Counted from the first letter of the stretch, positions 1 through 9,154 are shown. The stretch is DNA of 64,000 nucleotides from Clavibacter californiensis (GCF_021952865.1 NZ_CP040792.1:1984001-2048000), one strand, 5' to 3'. Notes: generated from the sequence alone by a model not told the origin. A program made the numbers and translations.

Positions 1-53
1 GTGCGGGCGGAGCGGCGCCGCTTTCGGAGCCGATCCTATTGCGTCGGCTGACC

Positions 54-59
54 TAGGCT
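54..59 (+). promoter_or_regulatory. -10 box for leaderless transcript
   Basis: TAGGCT ends 6 nt before the ATG at 66, so transcription would start at or next to the A of the start codon. No Shine-Dalgarno sequence precedes that ATG. The same layout recurs before many genes in this window. The -35 element is not recognisable. Confidence 0.55.
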
Positions 60-65
60 TGCGGC

Positions 66-692
66 ATGTCCGACGTTGAGAACAGCCCCCGCACCACCGC
101 CGTCGAGTTCTGGTTCGACCCGTCCTGCCCCTGGGCGTGGATGACCTCGCGCTGGGTCGACGAGGTCGCCCGCCATCGCGACCTCGACATCACCTGGCGC
201 GTCATGAGCCTCGCCGTCCTCAACGAGGACAAGGCCGACGATCCGAACTTCGCGGCGTTCCTGCCGCGCGCGCTGCGGTTCACGCGCCTCGTCGCCGCGG
301 TCGAGGCCGAGCACGGCGCGGAGCACGTCAAGCCGCTGTACGACGCGCTCGGCACCCGGATCCACCTCCGCGACCAGAAGGACGCCGACGTCGTGATCCC
401 CGAGGTCCTCGCGGAGCTGGGCCTCCCCGCGGAGCTCGCGGAGACGAGCCGCACCGACCGCTACGACGAGCCGATGCGCGCCAGCCACTTCGACGGCATC
501 GAGCGCGTCGGCCAGGACGTCGGCACGCCCGTCATCGCGGTCGACGGCGTCGCCTTCTTCGGCCCCGTCATCTCGCCCGCGCCGAAGGGCGAGGAGGCCG
601 TGAGGCTGTGGGACGGCGTCGTCGCCGTGGCCGCGTACCCGGGCTTCTTCGAGATCAAGCGCTCGCGCACCGTCGGCCCCATCTTCGACTGA
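66..692 (+). CDS. DsbA-family thioredoxin-fold protein, Rv2466c-like
   Basis: A 208-residue cytoplasmic protein of the DsbA-like thioredoxin fold, similar in layout to the mycothiol-dependent reductase Rv2466c (mycoredoxin-2). The active-site segment is Cys21-Pro-Trp-Ala24, so only the nucleophilic Cys is present and the resolving Cys of a CxxC motif is missing. A cis-Pro loop (GTPVI, Pro155) lies where the fold expects it. There is no signal peptide. The neighbour rpiB and then a Nei-type glycosylase repeat the order seen around Rv2466c in mycobacteria, which supports the family call. A monothiol site suggests a mixed disulfide with mycothiol rather than dithiol exchange; the substrate is unknown. 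Start chosen at 66 because of the -10 box 6 nt upstream and family length. Confidence 0.8.
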   Translation: MSDVENSPRTTAVEFWFDPSCPWAWMTSRWVDEVARHRDLDITWRVMSLAVLNEDKADDPNFAAFLPRALRFTRLVAAVEAEHGAEHVKPLYDALGTRIHLRDQKDADVVIPEVLAELGLPAELAETSRTDRYDEPMRASHFDGIERVGQDVGTPVIAVDGVAFFGPVISPAPKGEEAVRLWDGVVAVAAYPGFFEIKRSRTVGPIFD

Positions 693-808
693 CCCTTTCC
701 CGTCGCGTGCGCGACGGCCGGGCGTCCACGGGCGTCCGGCCGCAGTGCGCGCGGCACCGCCCGCGCCGCGGGCATGACGCCGCGACGCGCGGCAGGAGGG
801 ATGCACCG

Positions 809-1297
809 ATGCGCATCCACATCGCGACCGACCACGCTGGCCTCGACTTCTCGAGGTACCTCACCGGGCACCTGACCGACGCCGGCCACGACGTCGTCGA
901 CCACGGGCCCACCTCCTACGACGCGCTCGACGACTACCCGTCGTTCTGCATCCGCGCGGCCCGCGCCGTCGTCGCCGACCAGCGCGCGGGCACGACCGCA
1001 CTCGGTGTGGTGTTCGGCGGGTCGGGCAACGGCGAGCAGATCGCCGCGAACAAGGTCGAGGGAGCGCGCGCCGCGCTCGTCTGGAACCTGTCGACCGCGG
1101 TCCTCGCGCGCCAGCACAACGACGCCAACGTGATCTCCATCGGCGCACGCCAGCACACCGTCGAGGAGGCGACCGCCTTCATCGACGCCTTCATCGCGGA
1201 GCCGTTCTCCGCGGAGGAGCGTCACGCGCGCCGCATCGCGCAGCTCGCCGAGTACGAGACGACGGGGGCCATCGCCGGTCACCCCGTCACCGACTAG
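809..1297 (+). CDS. rpiB: ribose-5-phosphate isomerase B
   Basis: A 162-residue RpiB/LacA/LacB-family sugar isomerase that interconverts ribose 5-phosphate and ribulose 5-phosphate in the pentose phosphate pathway. Asp8-His9 near the N terminus and the loop FGGSGNGEQIAANK (69-82) are typical of the family. The loop carries Glu76 and no active-site Cys, which is the actinobacterial (M. tuberculosis) type in which a Glu replaces the catalytic Cys of the E. coli enzyme. The start at 809 has an AGGAGG-like site about 9 nt upstream; the longer open frame upstream is an overlapping shadow. The following DNA glycosylase begins 6 nt after its stop, so the two are probably co-transcribed. Confidence 0.93.
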   Translation: MRIHIATDHAGLDFSRYLTGHLTDAGHDVVDHGPTSYDALDDYPSFCIRAARAVVADQRAGTTALGVVFGGSGNGEQIAANKVEGARAALVWNLSTAVLARQHNDANVISIGARQHTVEEATAFIDAFIAEPFSAEERHARRIAQLAEYETTGAIAGHPVTD

Positions 1298-1303
1298 GAC
1301 GCC

Positions 1304-2293
1304 GTGCCCGAGGGGCATTCGATCCACCGGATCGCGAAGCAGTTCGAGGCGCACTTCGTCGGCGACGTCGTGCAGGCGTCCTCGCCGCAGGGCCGGTTCG
1401 CCGAGGGCGCGGCCGTGCTCGACGGGCGACGGCTCGTCGCCGCGAAGGCCGTGGGCAAGCAGATGTTCCTCGAGTTCGACGGCGACGTCTGGCTCCGCGT
1501 GCACCTCGGCCTCTACGGCGCGTGGGACTTCGCGGGCGACGTCACGACGCTCAACCGGATGGGGCAGAACGGGATGCGCGGCGACGTCCCCGTGGACGAC
1601 CGTGTCGATGACGTGCCCGTCGACACCGCAGCGGAGGACTCGCTCGCGAGCATCGGCGCGCCCCGACGGGCACGTCTCCGCATGGCCGAGCAGGAGAAGG
1701 TGCACGACCCGTTCTCGGGCGACGCATGGCCGCCGGAGCCCGTGGGCCAGGTGCGCGTGCGGCTCCTCACCGAGCACGCCGTGGCGGACCTCCGCGGTCC
1801 CACCGCGTGCGTCGTCGCCAGCCCCGAGGAGGTGCAGCAGGCCATCGACAAGCTCGGGCCGGATCCCCTCGTCGATGGCGGGAAGCGCTCCGAGGACCGC
1901 TTCACCGCGACCGTTCGCAAGAAGCCGACGGCGATCGGCCTGCTCCTGATGGACCAGGCGGTCGTCAGCGGGATCGGCAACGTCTACCGCGCCGAGCTGC
2001 TGTTCCGCGCACGTCAGAACCCGCACACGCCGGGGCGCGACCTGCCCGAGGACGTCGTGCGGGGGCTGTGGAAGGACTGGTCGAAGCTGCTGCGCAAGGG
2101 CGTCGAGGTCGGCCAGATGATGACGATGGACGGCCTGCGCGGCACGAGGCTCGACGCGGCGCTCCGCAACCGCTCGGACCGGCACTGGGTCTACCACCGC
2201 GAGGGGCTGCCGTGCCGGGTGTGCGGCACGAACATCGTGATGGAGGAGGCCGCCGGCCGGAAGCTGTACTGGTGCCCGTACTGCCAGGCGTGA
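1304..2293 (+). CDS. Fpg/Nei-family DNA glycosylase/AP lyase
   Basis: A 329-residue base-excision repair enzyme starting with GTG. After Met removal the N terminus is Pro2-Glu3-Gly-His-Ser, where Pro2 is the Schiff-base nucleophile and Glu3 the catalytic acid. The helix-two-turn-helix signature GIGNVYRAELLF is at 223-234. A C-terminal zinc finger uses Cys304, Cys307, Cys324 and Cys327. The PEGHS start and position after rpiB resemble mycobacterial Nei2 more than Fpg, so oxidised pyrimidines are the likelier substrate, but this is inference. Residues about 92-147 form a charged insertion (Asp-rich then basic) not usual in the family. Expression is probably coupled to rpiB, whose stop is 6 nt upstream. 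Confidence 0.9.
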   Translation: MPEGHSIHRIAKQFEAHFVGDVVQASSPQGRFAEGAAVLDGRRLVAAKAVGKQMFLEFDGDVWLRVHLGLYGAWDFAGDVTTLNRMGQNGMRGDVPVDDRVDDVPVDTAAEDSLASIGAPRRARLRMAEQEKVHDPFSGDAWPPEPVGQVRVRLLTEHAVADLRGPTACVVASPEEVQQAIDKLGPDPLVDGGKRSEDRFTATVRKKPTAIGLLLMDQAVVSGIGNVYRAELLFRARQNPHTPGRDLPEDVVRGLWKDWSKLLRKGVEVGQMMTMDGLRGTRLDAALRNRSDRHWVYHREGLPCRVCGTNIVMEEAAGRKLYWCPYCQA

Positions 2294-2302
2294 CGGTCCG
2301 CG

Positions 2303-2440
2303 TGGGCTGAGCCGGGGCTGCCGCTCCGGGGCTGCCGGTGCTGCCGCTGCTGACCTGAGCTGCCGGTGCCGCTGCCCTGGCTGCCGCTGCGGCTGCCGCT
2401 GCCCTGGCTGCCGGTGCCGCTGCCGCTGCCCTGGCGGCCG
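2303..2440. repeat. low-complexity GCTGCCG repeat tract
   Basis: About 140 bp of imperfect short repeats built from GCTGCCG, GGTGCCG and CTGCCCTGG units, between the end of the glycosylase gene and a terminator palindrome. On the minus strand one frame reads as a Gly/Ser/Gln-rich peptide, but it is not in frame with dps and has no credible start. I regard it as non-coding slippage-prone sequence. Confidence 0.75.
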
Positions 2441-2461
2441 GTGGTCCGGTGCGAGACGACG

Positions 2462-2495
2462 GAGGGGCCCGGATCCGATCGGATCCGGGCCCCTC
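2462..2495. terminator. bidirectional terminator, perfect 34-bp palindrome
   Basis: A perfect inverted repeat with arms GAGGGGCCCGGATCCGA and its complement and no loop in the sequence (the centre would open in RNA). It lies between the convergent glycosylase and dps genes and can serve both. Flanking CGACGG/CCGTCG can extend the stem past one mismatch. There is no T-run, as is common in high-GC actinobacteria. Confidence 0.75.
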
Positions 2496-2525
2496 GACCG
2501 TCGGCGTGCTGCTGCCGCGGGCGGT

Positions 2526-3011
2526 CTACTCGCTGATGTGGGCGAAGAGGAACCAGCGGTCCTTCTCGAGCCCGCGCGCGATCTCGATGGCGACGTCCTG
2601 GCTGTTGACGTCGATCTCGCCGAGCTCCTGCACGGCGCGGTTCACGAGCTCCATCGTGGCGTCGATCTGGGCGATGACCTCGGCGATCGTGGCGCTCGAC
2701 GGGCGGAAGCCGGGCGTGAGGGGCGCGGTGGTGGTGGACGCGGCGACGGTCTCGATGCGGGCGTCGATCGGGAGGCCGAGGGCGACGACGCGCTCTGCGG
2801 CGGTGTCCGCCCAGTCCTGCGCGTGGGCGACGAGGACGTCGAGGAACTCGTGGACGCCGATGAAGTTCGCGCCGCGGACGTGCCAGTGCGCCTGCTTGCC
2901 GTTGACTGCGAGGGCCTGGAGGTTGACGGCGACGGGGCTGAGGAACTGGGCGACGCCGGCGGCGACGTCGGCCGATGCGGAGCTGGTGGGGACGTGGACG
3001 GTGTCGGTCAT
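2526..3011 (-). CDS. dps: Dps-family ferritin-like DNA-protection protein
   Basis: A 161-residue Dps, the dodecameric mini-ferritin that oxidises and stores iron using peroxide and protects DNA in stress or stationary phase. The intersubunit ferroxidase ligands are all present with the spacing of E. coli Dps: His42, His54, Asp58 and Glu73, inside the family signature KQAHWHVRG. The N-terminal tail (about 20 residues) is Ser/Ala-rich and not strongly basic, so DNA binding through a Lys-rich tail is not obvious. A GAGGAG-type site lies before the ATG. It stands alone as a transcription unit, separated from the glycosylase by a shared hairpin. Confidence 0.92.
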   Translation of the reverse strand: MTDTVHVPTSSASADVAAGVAQFLSPVAVNLQALAVNGKQAHWHVRGANFIGVHEFLDVLVAHAQDWADTAAERVVALGLPIDARIETVAASTTTAPLTPGFRPSSATIAEVIAQIDATMELVNRAVQELGEIDVNSQDVAIEIARGLEKDRWFLFAHISE

Positions 3012-3162
3012 GTGTTCTCTCCTCGAGCGGCGGGACGGGTCTGCGGGCTGCGGACGATGTCGCCAATCTCACGCATCCACCGGCCGCCCGCAAGCAAGCT
3101 GAGGCATGGCTTACCGGGTCGAGCGCCCTCCCGGACCGGTCCCGGCGGCGACTCCGGCGCGG

Positions 3163-6100
3163 TCAGCGGAGCGCCGAGACGCGGGCCGCGACCTCCTTGA
3201 CGTCCCGGATGCGGCGCTCGTAGCGAGCGGCGACCGCGATGAGGACCACGCCGCCGATCCCCGCCCACGCCCACCAGGGGACGGTCGTCGATGCCTCGCG
3301 GATCCACGGCCAGAGCTGGGCGACGGCGTGCACGAGCAGGACGCCCGCGCCGATGAGGAACGGCGCGCGGAGCCTGAGGCGGGCTCCGGTGAGCAGCGTG
3401 GCGAGCGCGACGACCCCGAGTCCGACGATGCGCCACGCCGGGCTCGGGCCCAGGTCGGCGAGGAGCGGCGGCACGAGCAGGACGAGGAGCCCGGGCGACA
3501 GGTGCCGCACGCTGCCGGCCGCCGCGTCGCGGATCAGACGTCGGGCGCCGACCACGAGCAGCGCCGCCGCGATCGGCACGGTGACGGTCTCCACCGGGTC
3601 CGCGGCTCCCCAGATGACGAGGATCGCGGCGACCAGCCCGCTGACGACGAGCGCAGCGAGGGCGAGGACTCGGTCGCGCGACGGGGGAGAGGCGGGACGC
3701 TGTCCCGCCTCCTCGGGCTGGGCGGCGATCGTCGTCAGCCCGGAGGGGGAGCACGCGATGTGCATGGCGGCGATGACGCTGGCGAGGAGCGCGACGCGGA
3801 GGTCGACCCCGGCCATGCGCTCGGCGTGGGCGAGGAGGATGCCGGCGGCACCCGCGGATCCCGCACCGATCAGCGCGACCAGCCCGGCGACACGTGGCGC
3901 TGCGCGGAGCAGGGTGTCCGTGGTGGGGCACGCGCCGTCGGATGCGCTCCCCGGCGTCCACGAATCGGATGCCGAGCCGACAGGACTGCTCGCGGGCACG
4001 CCCACGGCGTGATCCCGTCGGGGGAGGTCCTCCGCGCGTCGGGGCAGGAGGCCGACGGCGAGGACGAGGACGGCGGCGGCCGAGAGCGTCCAGAGATCGG
4101 TGCGCGCGAACGTGGCCGGTTCCCGCGCGACCAGCGCGGACACCGCGCGTCCGAAGCCGACGAGAGGGACGACGAGGCCGGACGCCACCGCGGTCGCCAG
4201 GAGCAGGGGCCTCGTCGTCGAGGCGGCGTCGGTCCCGCGGAGGGCGGCCGCGGCCAGGAGGAGGACGGCACCGGCGGCACCCCCGAGCACGAGCGCCCGG
4301 ACCGGCGCCCCCGTCCACGATGCGACCGCGGTGGGCAGGGCGGCGAGGAGGAGCGCGCCGAGGAGGACGGACGCCGCGCCGGATGTCCGGCCGGTGCCCT
4401 GCGTCGCGTCGTGGCGGAGCCCACGGGGGAGCCCCCGCTGGAGGAGCGCCGCGACGGCGAGCAGCACGCCGGCGGGCGGCAGGACGTAGGGCTCCACGGC
4501 GTCGATGCGTCCGCGGCCGAGCGCGACCCACAGCGCCGCGGTGCCGAGGGCGAGGGCGATCCAGCCCGCATGGCGCCGCGCACGCGAGCCCGGCGCAGAT
4601 GACGCGACGAGCACGGCCACCGCCGAGAGGAGCAGGGCGACGGGGAGCCCAGGGCCGCCTGAGGCCGCGCCGACCGCGACCGTGCCGGCCACGAGCGCGC
4701 CCGTCGCCGCGTCGGCGGCATGCCGGATGGGGCCGGCGAACGATCCGGGCGCGCGTCCGGGGACGACCACCGGTGCCGGGTTCCTCAGGCGATCGGCGGC
4801 ACCGACCGCAGCCACGAGCACGGCCACGATCGCCGGCACGATCAGCGCTGCCGGGTCGAGCGCAAGGTACCCGCCGCGCCAGGCGAGGAGCGCGACGACC
4901 ACGGCACCGACGAGCGCCATCGCCGCGGACGCCGCGAGCGCCTCTCGATGCACGGACCGGAGGACGAGGAGCACCCCCGCACCCGCGACGAGCGACACGC
5001 TCACGACGAGCGGGCGGACGACGCCCTCTCCGGAGCCGACGGATGCCGCCATGACGATCGCCACGAGGATGCTCGTGCCCACCCAGGCCGCGCCCGCGAG
5101 GCGCGCGTCCCCTGCGCTGCGGGCAGCGCGGAGGACGAGCGCCCCGAGCCCGACGAGCAGCACGGCCGTGACCGCCAGCTGCACGTCGACGGCCGACTCC
5201 CACGCGACGGATCCCGCGGAGAGGCGGAGCGCTTGCACGCAACCCACGGCAAGGATCCCGATGCCCGCGCCGATCACGACGGCGCGCAGCAGCGGACGCA
5301 CGGGGGACGCGGCGTGCCGCAGCACCGCGGCGGCCCCGAGGGCGAGTGCCGCGCAGATGCCGGTCAGGAGAAAGGGCCGGAGCACGTCATCGGGACGACC
5401 TGCGGCGACGAGCGGCAGGACGGCCGTGAGGATGCCCGCGAGGGTCAGGGCCGTGACGCCGCGGCGGACCCGTGGCCCGACCGTCGACGCCGTCACATCG
5501 GCGTCGCGGTCGACGCCCACCGCGGCGCGGTGCATGAGCGCCGCGATGAGCAGCAGCGCGCCTGCGATCGGCAGCCAGTACGCCTCCGGCGAGGTCACTT
5601 CGCCTGAGAGCAGCCGGGACCACGACGCCGCGATCCCCGTGGCGAGCGCCGTCCAGCCCCATGCGCGGCGGGCGCTGCGCGACAGGAGCAGGCCGTCGCG
5701 CGCGTACGAGAGCGTGCACGCCGTGCCGCCGAGCGTCAGCAGGGGGATCCACAGGAGCTCGCGGCCCTCGCGCGTCGGGTCGAACGAGACGGCGACGAGC
5801 ATCGCCCCCGTCGCCACGGCGGTCGTGCCCGCATCCAGGGCCACGCGGAGCGCCGGGGACGTGCGCCGGTAGCCGAGCAGGGCGGCGACCGCGACGACGA
5901 GTGCCACGGCGGCGGGGATAACGCCGTGGGGAGTCGCGCCGCGGTCGACCAGCGCGCCTGCGGTGAGGACGGCGAGCAGCAGCGAGGGCGCGACGAGGGC
6001 CGCGGTCGTGAGCCGCCATCGGCGCAGGGCGATGGTCCCCGGTGGTCGCGGCACGTCGTCCTGCGCGTCGGCGCGGGGCACACGCGCGGGCAAGGGGACG

Positions 6101-8583
6101 CCGCGGGCACCGCCCACGGTCCATGCCACGAGGCCGGCCAGGAGGGCCGCCTGCGCCGCGATGGACCAGATCGGCGATCCGGTGAGCGCGCCGCCGACGC
6201 GGTCGCCGCCGACGATCGCGACGAGGAGCGCCGCGAGACCCGCGGGGAGCAGGACCGTCGCGAGCAGCGCGCGTCGCCGCACGCCCGGACGCCCGGGGAG
6301 CACACCGGCCACGGAGACCGTCAGCCCGCTGGCGAGCAGCACGAGCACGACCGGATCGCCGGCCGAGGCCAGCGCGCTCGACAGGGGCGCGGACCCTATG
6401 ACACGCCCAGCCGTGAGCGACGGTGCGAGGGCGGCGACCACGACAAGTCCGGCGAGGGCGGCGCCTGCGGTCGCGAGGCGCCCGGCGCCCTCCGTGCGCG
6501 CGGTCCGGGATCCGGCGGCGAAGAGGAGCACGACGGCCGGAGCGACCACCCACCACGTGCTCGTGCTCGCCCAGGATGCGGCCCACGCGAGGGCGCCCGC
6601 CGCGAGCGACAGCGCCACGATCGGGGCGGCGGCGGGGACGACGGCGGGGCCGGGGTCCCGACGCGCGGAGAGCCGCCAGGCGAGAGCACCCGCGGAGGCG
6701 ACGAGGTACGCGCCGGCCACGACCACGACGGGGCCCGAGGCGGGGATCGCGGCGACCACCACGGCTGCCCCGGTCCAGGCCAGGAGTCGCCGACGGGCCT
6801 GCAGGCGGTTGCCGAGGAGCGCTGCGGCCGCCGCGAGGATCCAGACGAGGACGAGTCCGACGGCCGCCGCGCGGACGTCGCCGGGGAGATCGGCGACGCC
6901 GCTCGTCCGGCCGAGGACGCCCACCGCGTCGTCGAGGGGACCGTGCTCCCAGGCGGGCAGTCCGAGGAGCAGCACGGCCGTGATGCCGCCGAGGCCGGCG
7001 ATCCCGGCGGGCAGCCCGGCGAGGACGGTGACGGCCAGGGCGGCGACGGCGGCGACCCGGGACGTCGCGGCGACGACGGGGTCGTGCAGGCGGCGAGCGG
7101 CCACGTCCAGCGCGGCCGCCACGACCGCGGCCGCCACGAGCTGCAGGCAGAACGTGAGCAGAGCGGGTCCGCCCATGAGGGCGGTGACCGGCACGGCGGC
7201 CGATGCTCCGACTCCCGCGACGGAGGCGGCGAGGACGCGCAGAGGATCAGCCGGTGTCGGCGCGGTGTCGCCCGCGCCGCCATGCGTCGCCACCAGCTCC
7301 ACCGCTGCCTCGGCGGGTGGTGGCGCGTCCTCACCGGTCACGTGCGGATCGGCGTCCCCGTCCGTGACGTGGCCGAGGAGATCGGCGCGGGAGGCGGGCC
7401 GTGTGAGCGCCCAGGCGTGGGCGCCGCTGGCGACGGCCGCGACGAGGAGGGGGAGAGCCGGGACCGCGTCGGGTGCAGCGGCGCTGGCGGCTCCCGCGAC
7501 CACGGCGGCGGTCGCGGTCGCGACGCCCACGACACGGAGGATGCCGCGTTCCCGCGCGTCCGGGAGGGCGGCCGCGCGCGACGGGGGCGCGGCGTGGACG
7601 AGGGCGACGGCCGAGGCGGCTGCCAGCGCGAGCGCGACGCGGGTCCAGACGTCGGCTGTCGGCACGGCGCCGACCAGGAGGCCGACGGCGACCGTCAGCC
7701 CCGCCCAGCCGGCGATGCCCGCCGCGCGGATGCGGAGCAGGGGCGCGAGGACGAGGAGCGACGCCGACACGACGAGCGTCCCGACGCCGAAGTGGACGAA
7801 CGGGTCGTTCGACGCGGCTCCGGCCAGGTCGTAGGACCGCACGGCCCATACGTCCAGGTGCAGCAGCACGATCCCGACGACGCCCACGGCCTCCGCGGTG
7901 CCGGGCAGGCGGCGGCGGGCGAGGACCGCCGCCGCGGCGAGCGCGGCCACGGTGACGGCCGCGGTGATCGCCGCTCGGACGACCAGCCCGTAGGTCACGA
8001 AGGCGTAGACCACGTAGAACACCGACGCGACCGAGAGCAGCACGACGCCGATGGCGAGCAGCACGGCCGGGACGCTGATCCGGCGCCGTGGTGCCGCGGG
8101 CGCGGTGTGAACAGGGACCTCGACCCTGACCGGAGCCCGCTGGAGCCGGCGTGCGTCTGCGTCGGGAGCGGGGCCGGGAGCGGGGCCGGTCGGGGCGAGC
8201 ATCGCGGGAGCGCTGTCCGACGATGCCACGGGAAGCGGCGCCGCCAGCCGCGGATCGGGGATCGCGGTCGCGGGGGACCGCGCGCCGCCGACTGCGCCGG
8301 CCGTGACGACCAGGGCCCCACGGCGACGCACCGCCTCCTCGCTCCAGCGCCGCATGGCATCGACGAGGCGCTCGCGCTCCGCGATCGCCTCGACGACGCG
8401 GTGCGACGCCTCGAGCACGGCGGCGGCACCGGGCGCGCGGACGTCGAGACCGCAGCGCCCGCAGACGAGCGCGCCCAGGGGCGCGAGGCAGCCCGGGCAG
8501 AGATCCGTGCGCAGGAGGTCGTCCGGTGACGCGGCCCACGGCTGTGCCGGGATCCGCGATCCACGTGAGTCGTCCTCGACCAT
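3163..8583 (-). CDS. giant polytopic membrane protein with N-terminal zinc ribbon (SCO7613-like)
   Basis: A 1,806-residue protein of unknown function. The N terminus has a zinc ribbon (Cys29, Cys32, Cys41, Cys44), then a short helical stretch (about 55-95) and a Pro/Ala-rich linker. From about residue 170 to the end it is almost continuous hydrophobic helices separated by short Arg-rich loops; I estimate several dozen membrane segments. It resembles the large actinobacterial family annotated by the SCO7613 C-terminal domain. No catalytic motif is visible. The repeated two-helix pattern suggests internal duplication. The start at 8583 keeps the zinc ribbon. A TAGCCT box at 8624-8619 could be its -10. 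It is transcribed alone. The zinc ribbon would be cytoplasmic; a channel, sensor or scaffold role is only a guess. Confidence 0.85.
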   Translation of the reverse strand: MVEDDSRGSRIPAQPWAASPDDLLRTDLCPGCLAPLGALVCGRCGLDVRAPGAAAVLEASHRVVEAIAERERLVDAMRRWSEEAVRRRGALVVTAGAVGGARSPATAIPDPRLAAPLPVASSDSAPAMLAPTGPAPGPAPDADARRLQRAPVRVEVPVHTAPAAPRRRISVPAVLLAIGVVLLSVASVFYVVYAFVTYGLVVRAAITAAVTVAALAAAAVLARRRLPGTAEAVGVVGIVLLHLDVWAVRSYDLAGAASNDPFVHFGVGTLVVSASLLVLAPLLRIRAAGIAGWAGLTVAVGLLVGAVPTADVWTRVALALAAASAVALVHAAPPSRAAALPDARERGILRVVGVATATAAVVAGAASAAAPDAVPALPLLVAAVASGAHAWALTRPASRADLLGHVTDGDADPHVTGEDAPPPAEAAVELVATHGGAGDTAPTPADPLRVLAASVAGVGASAAVPVTALMGGPALLTFCLQLVAAAVVAAALDVAARRLHDPVVAATSRVAAVAALAVTVLAGLPAGIAGLGGITAVLLLGLPAWEHGPLDDAVGVLGRTSGVADLPGDVRAAAVGLVLVWILAAAAALLGNRLQARRRLLAWTGAAVVVAAIPASGPVVVVAGAYLVASAGALAWRLSARRDPGPAVVPAAAPIVALSLAAGALAWAASWASTSTWWVVAPAVVLLFAAGSRTARTEGAGRLATAGAALAGLVVVAALAPSLTAGRVIGSAPLSSALASAGDPVVLVLLASGLTVSVAGVLPGRPGVRRRALLATVLLPAGLAALLVAIVGGDRVGGALTGSPIWSIAAQAALLAGLVAWTVGGARGVPLPARVPRADAQDDVPRPPGTIALRRWRLTTAALVAPSLLLAVLTAGALVDRGATPHGVIPAAVALVVAVAALLGYRRTSPALRVALDAGTTAVATGAMLVAVSFDPTREGRELLWIPLLTLGGTACTLSYARDGLLLSRSARRAWGWTALATGIAASWSRLLSGEVTSPEAYWLPIAGALLLIAALMHRAAVGVDRDADVTASTVGPRVRRGVTALTLAGILTAVLPLVAAGRPDDVLRPFLLTGICAALALGAAAVLRHAASPVRPLLRAVVIGAGIGILAVGCVQALRLSAGSVAWESAVDVQLAVTAVLLVGLGALVLRAARSAGDARLAGAAWVGTSILVAIVMAASVGSGEGVVRPLVVSVSLVAGAGVLLVLRSVHREALAASAAMALVGAVVVALLAWRGGYLALDPAALIVPAIVAVLVAAVGAADRLRNPAPVVVPGRAPGSFAGPIRHAADAATGALVAGTVAVGAASGGPGLPVALLLSAVAVLVASSAPGSRARRHAGWIALALGTAALWVALGRGRIDAVEPYVLPPAGVLLAVAALLQRGLPRGLRHDATQGTGRTSGAASVLLGALLLAALPTAVASWTGAPVRALVLGGAAGAVLLLAAAALRGTDAASTTRPLLLATAVASGLVVPLVGFGRAVSALVAREPATFARTDLWTLSAAAVLVLAVGLLPRRAEDLPRRDHAVGVPASSPVGSASDSWTPGSASDGACPTTDTLLRAAPRVAGLVALIGAGSAGAAGILLAHAERMAGVDLRVALLASVIAAMHIACSPSGLTTIAAQPEEAGQRPASPPSRDRVLALAALVVSGLVAAILVIWGAADPVETVTVPIAAALLVVGARRLIRDAAAGSVRHLSPGLLVLLVPPLLADLGPSPAWRIVGLGVVALATLLTGARLRLRAPFLIGAGVLLVHAVAQLWPWIREASTTVPWWAWAGIGGVVLIAVAARYERRIRDVKEVAARVSALR

Positions 8584-8748
8584 GCAGCCCCCCGAGCTCG
8601 CCCGATGCGGAAGCTCCCAGGCTATCCACGGATCGGGACGCTAGCGGGGTCGACGTGGGCGGCGGCGCCGCGACGCCCCGAACGGGGGATGGGCGAGCCG
8701 AAGCACGGCCTGGGGAGGAGGGCCGACGGTGCGCCGACGGGAAGACGA

Positions 8749-8822
8749 TGGAGGGGATGACGGGAATCGAACCCGCGTGATCAGTTTGGAAGACTGAGGC
8801 TCTACCATTGAGCTACATCCCC
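8749..8822 (-). tRNA. tRNA-Gly (anticodon TCC)
   Basis: Complete cloverleaf on the minus strand: acceptor GGGGATG pairs with CATCCCC, the T arm carries TTCGAAT, and the anticodon loop CTTCCAA gives TCC, which reads GGA glycine codons. The 3' CCA is encoded (8751-8749). Length is 74 nt. Confidence 0.96.
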
Positions 8823-8925
8823 GCGACGCCGGACGACCGCCCCCGAGGGGCCGTGCGCCGGATGCGCGGGACCCAGCGTAGCGCAGCCTCCCGTCGCCGG
8901 TGACCAGCGCCCGGCACGAGTCGGA

Positions 8926-8931
8926 TAGGCT
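8926..8931 (+). promoter_or_regulatory. putative -10 box upstream of tRNA-Pro
   Basis: TAGGCT, the same hexamer used before many genes here, lies 82 nt before tRNA-Pro. It could start a transcript carrying tRNA-Pro and perhaps tig. No clear -35 is seen. Confidence 0.4.
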
Positions 8932-9013
8932 GTGGCACGGTCGGATCGGCTTCCGCGCGCCTGCACGAAGCAGGGGCACGGCGCCCGCCTCGACCGAGGG
9001 AATGCGTGGCAGC

Positions 9014-9089
9014 CGGGGCGTAGCGTAGTGGCTAGCGCGTCCGCTTTGGGAGCGGAAGACCGCAGGTTCGAGTCCTGTCGCCCCGACCA
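9014..9089 (+). tRNA. tRNA-Pro (anticodon TGG)
   Basis: Cloverleaf with acceptor CGGGGCG pairing CGCCCCG, T loop TTCGAGT, and anticodon loop TTTGGGA giving TGG, which reads CCA proline codons. The CCA end is encoded at 9087-9089. It lies 65 nt upstream of tig. Confidence 0.96.
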
Positions 9090-9154
9090 CATCCCCGACG
9101 ACGAAATGCCGTCTCAGCCGAGGCGCGTACCGCGATTACAGGAGAACTCCACAC

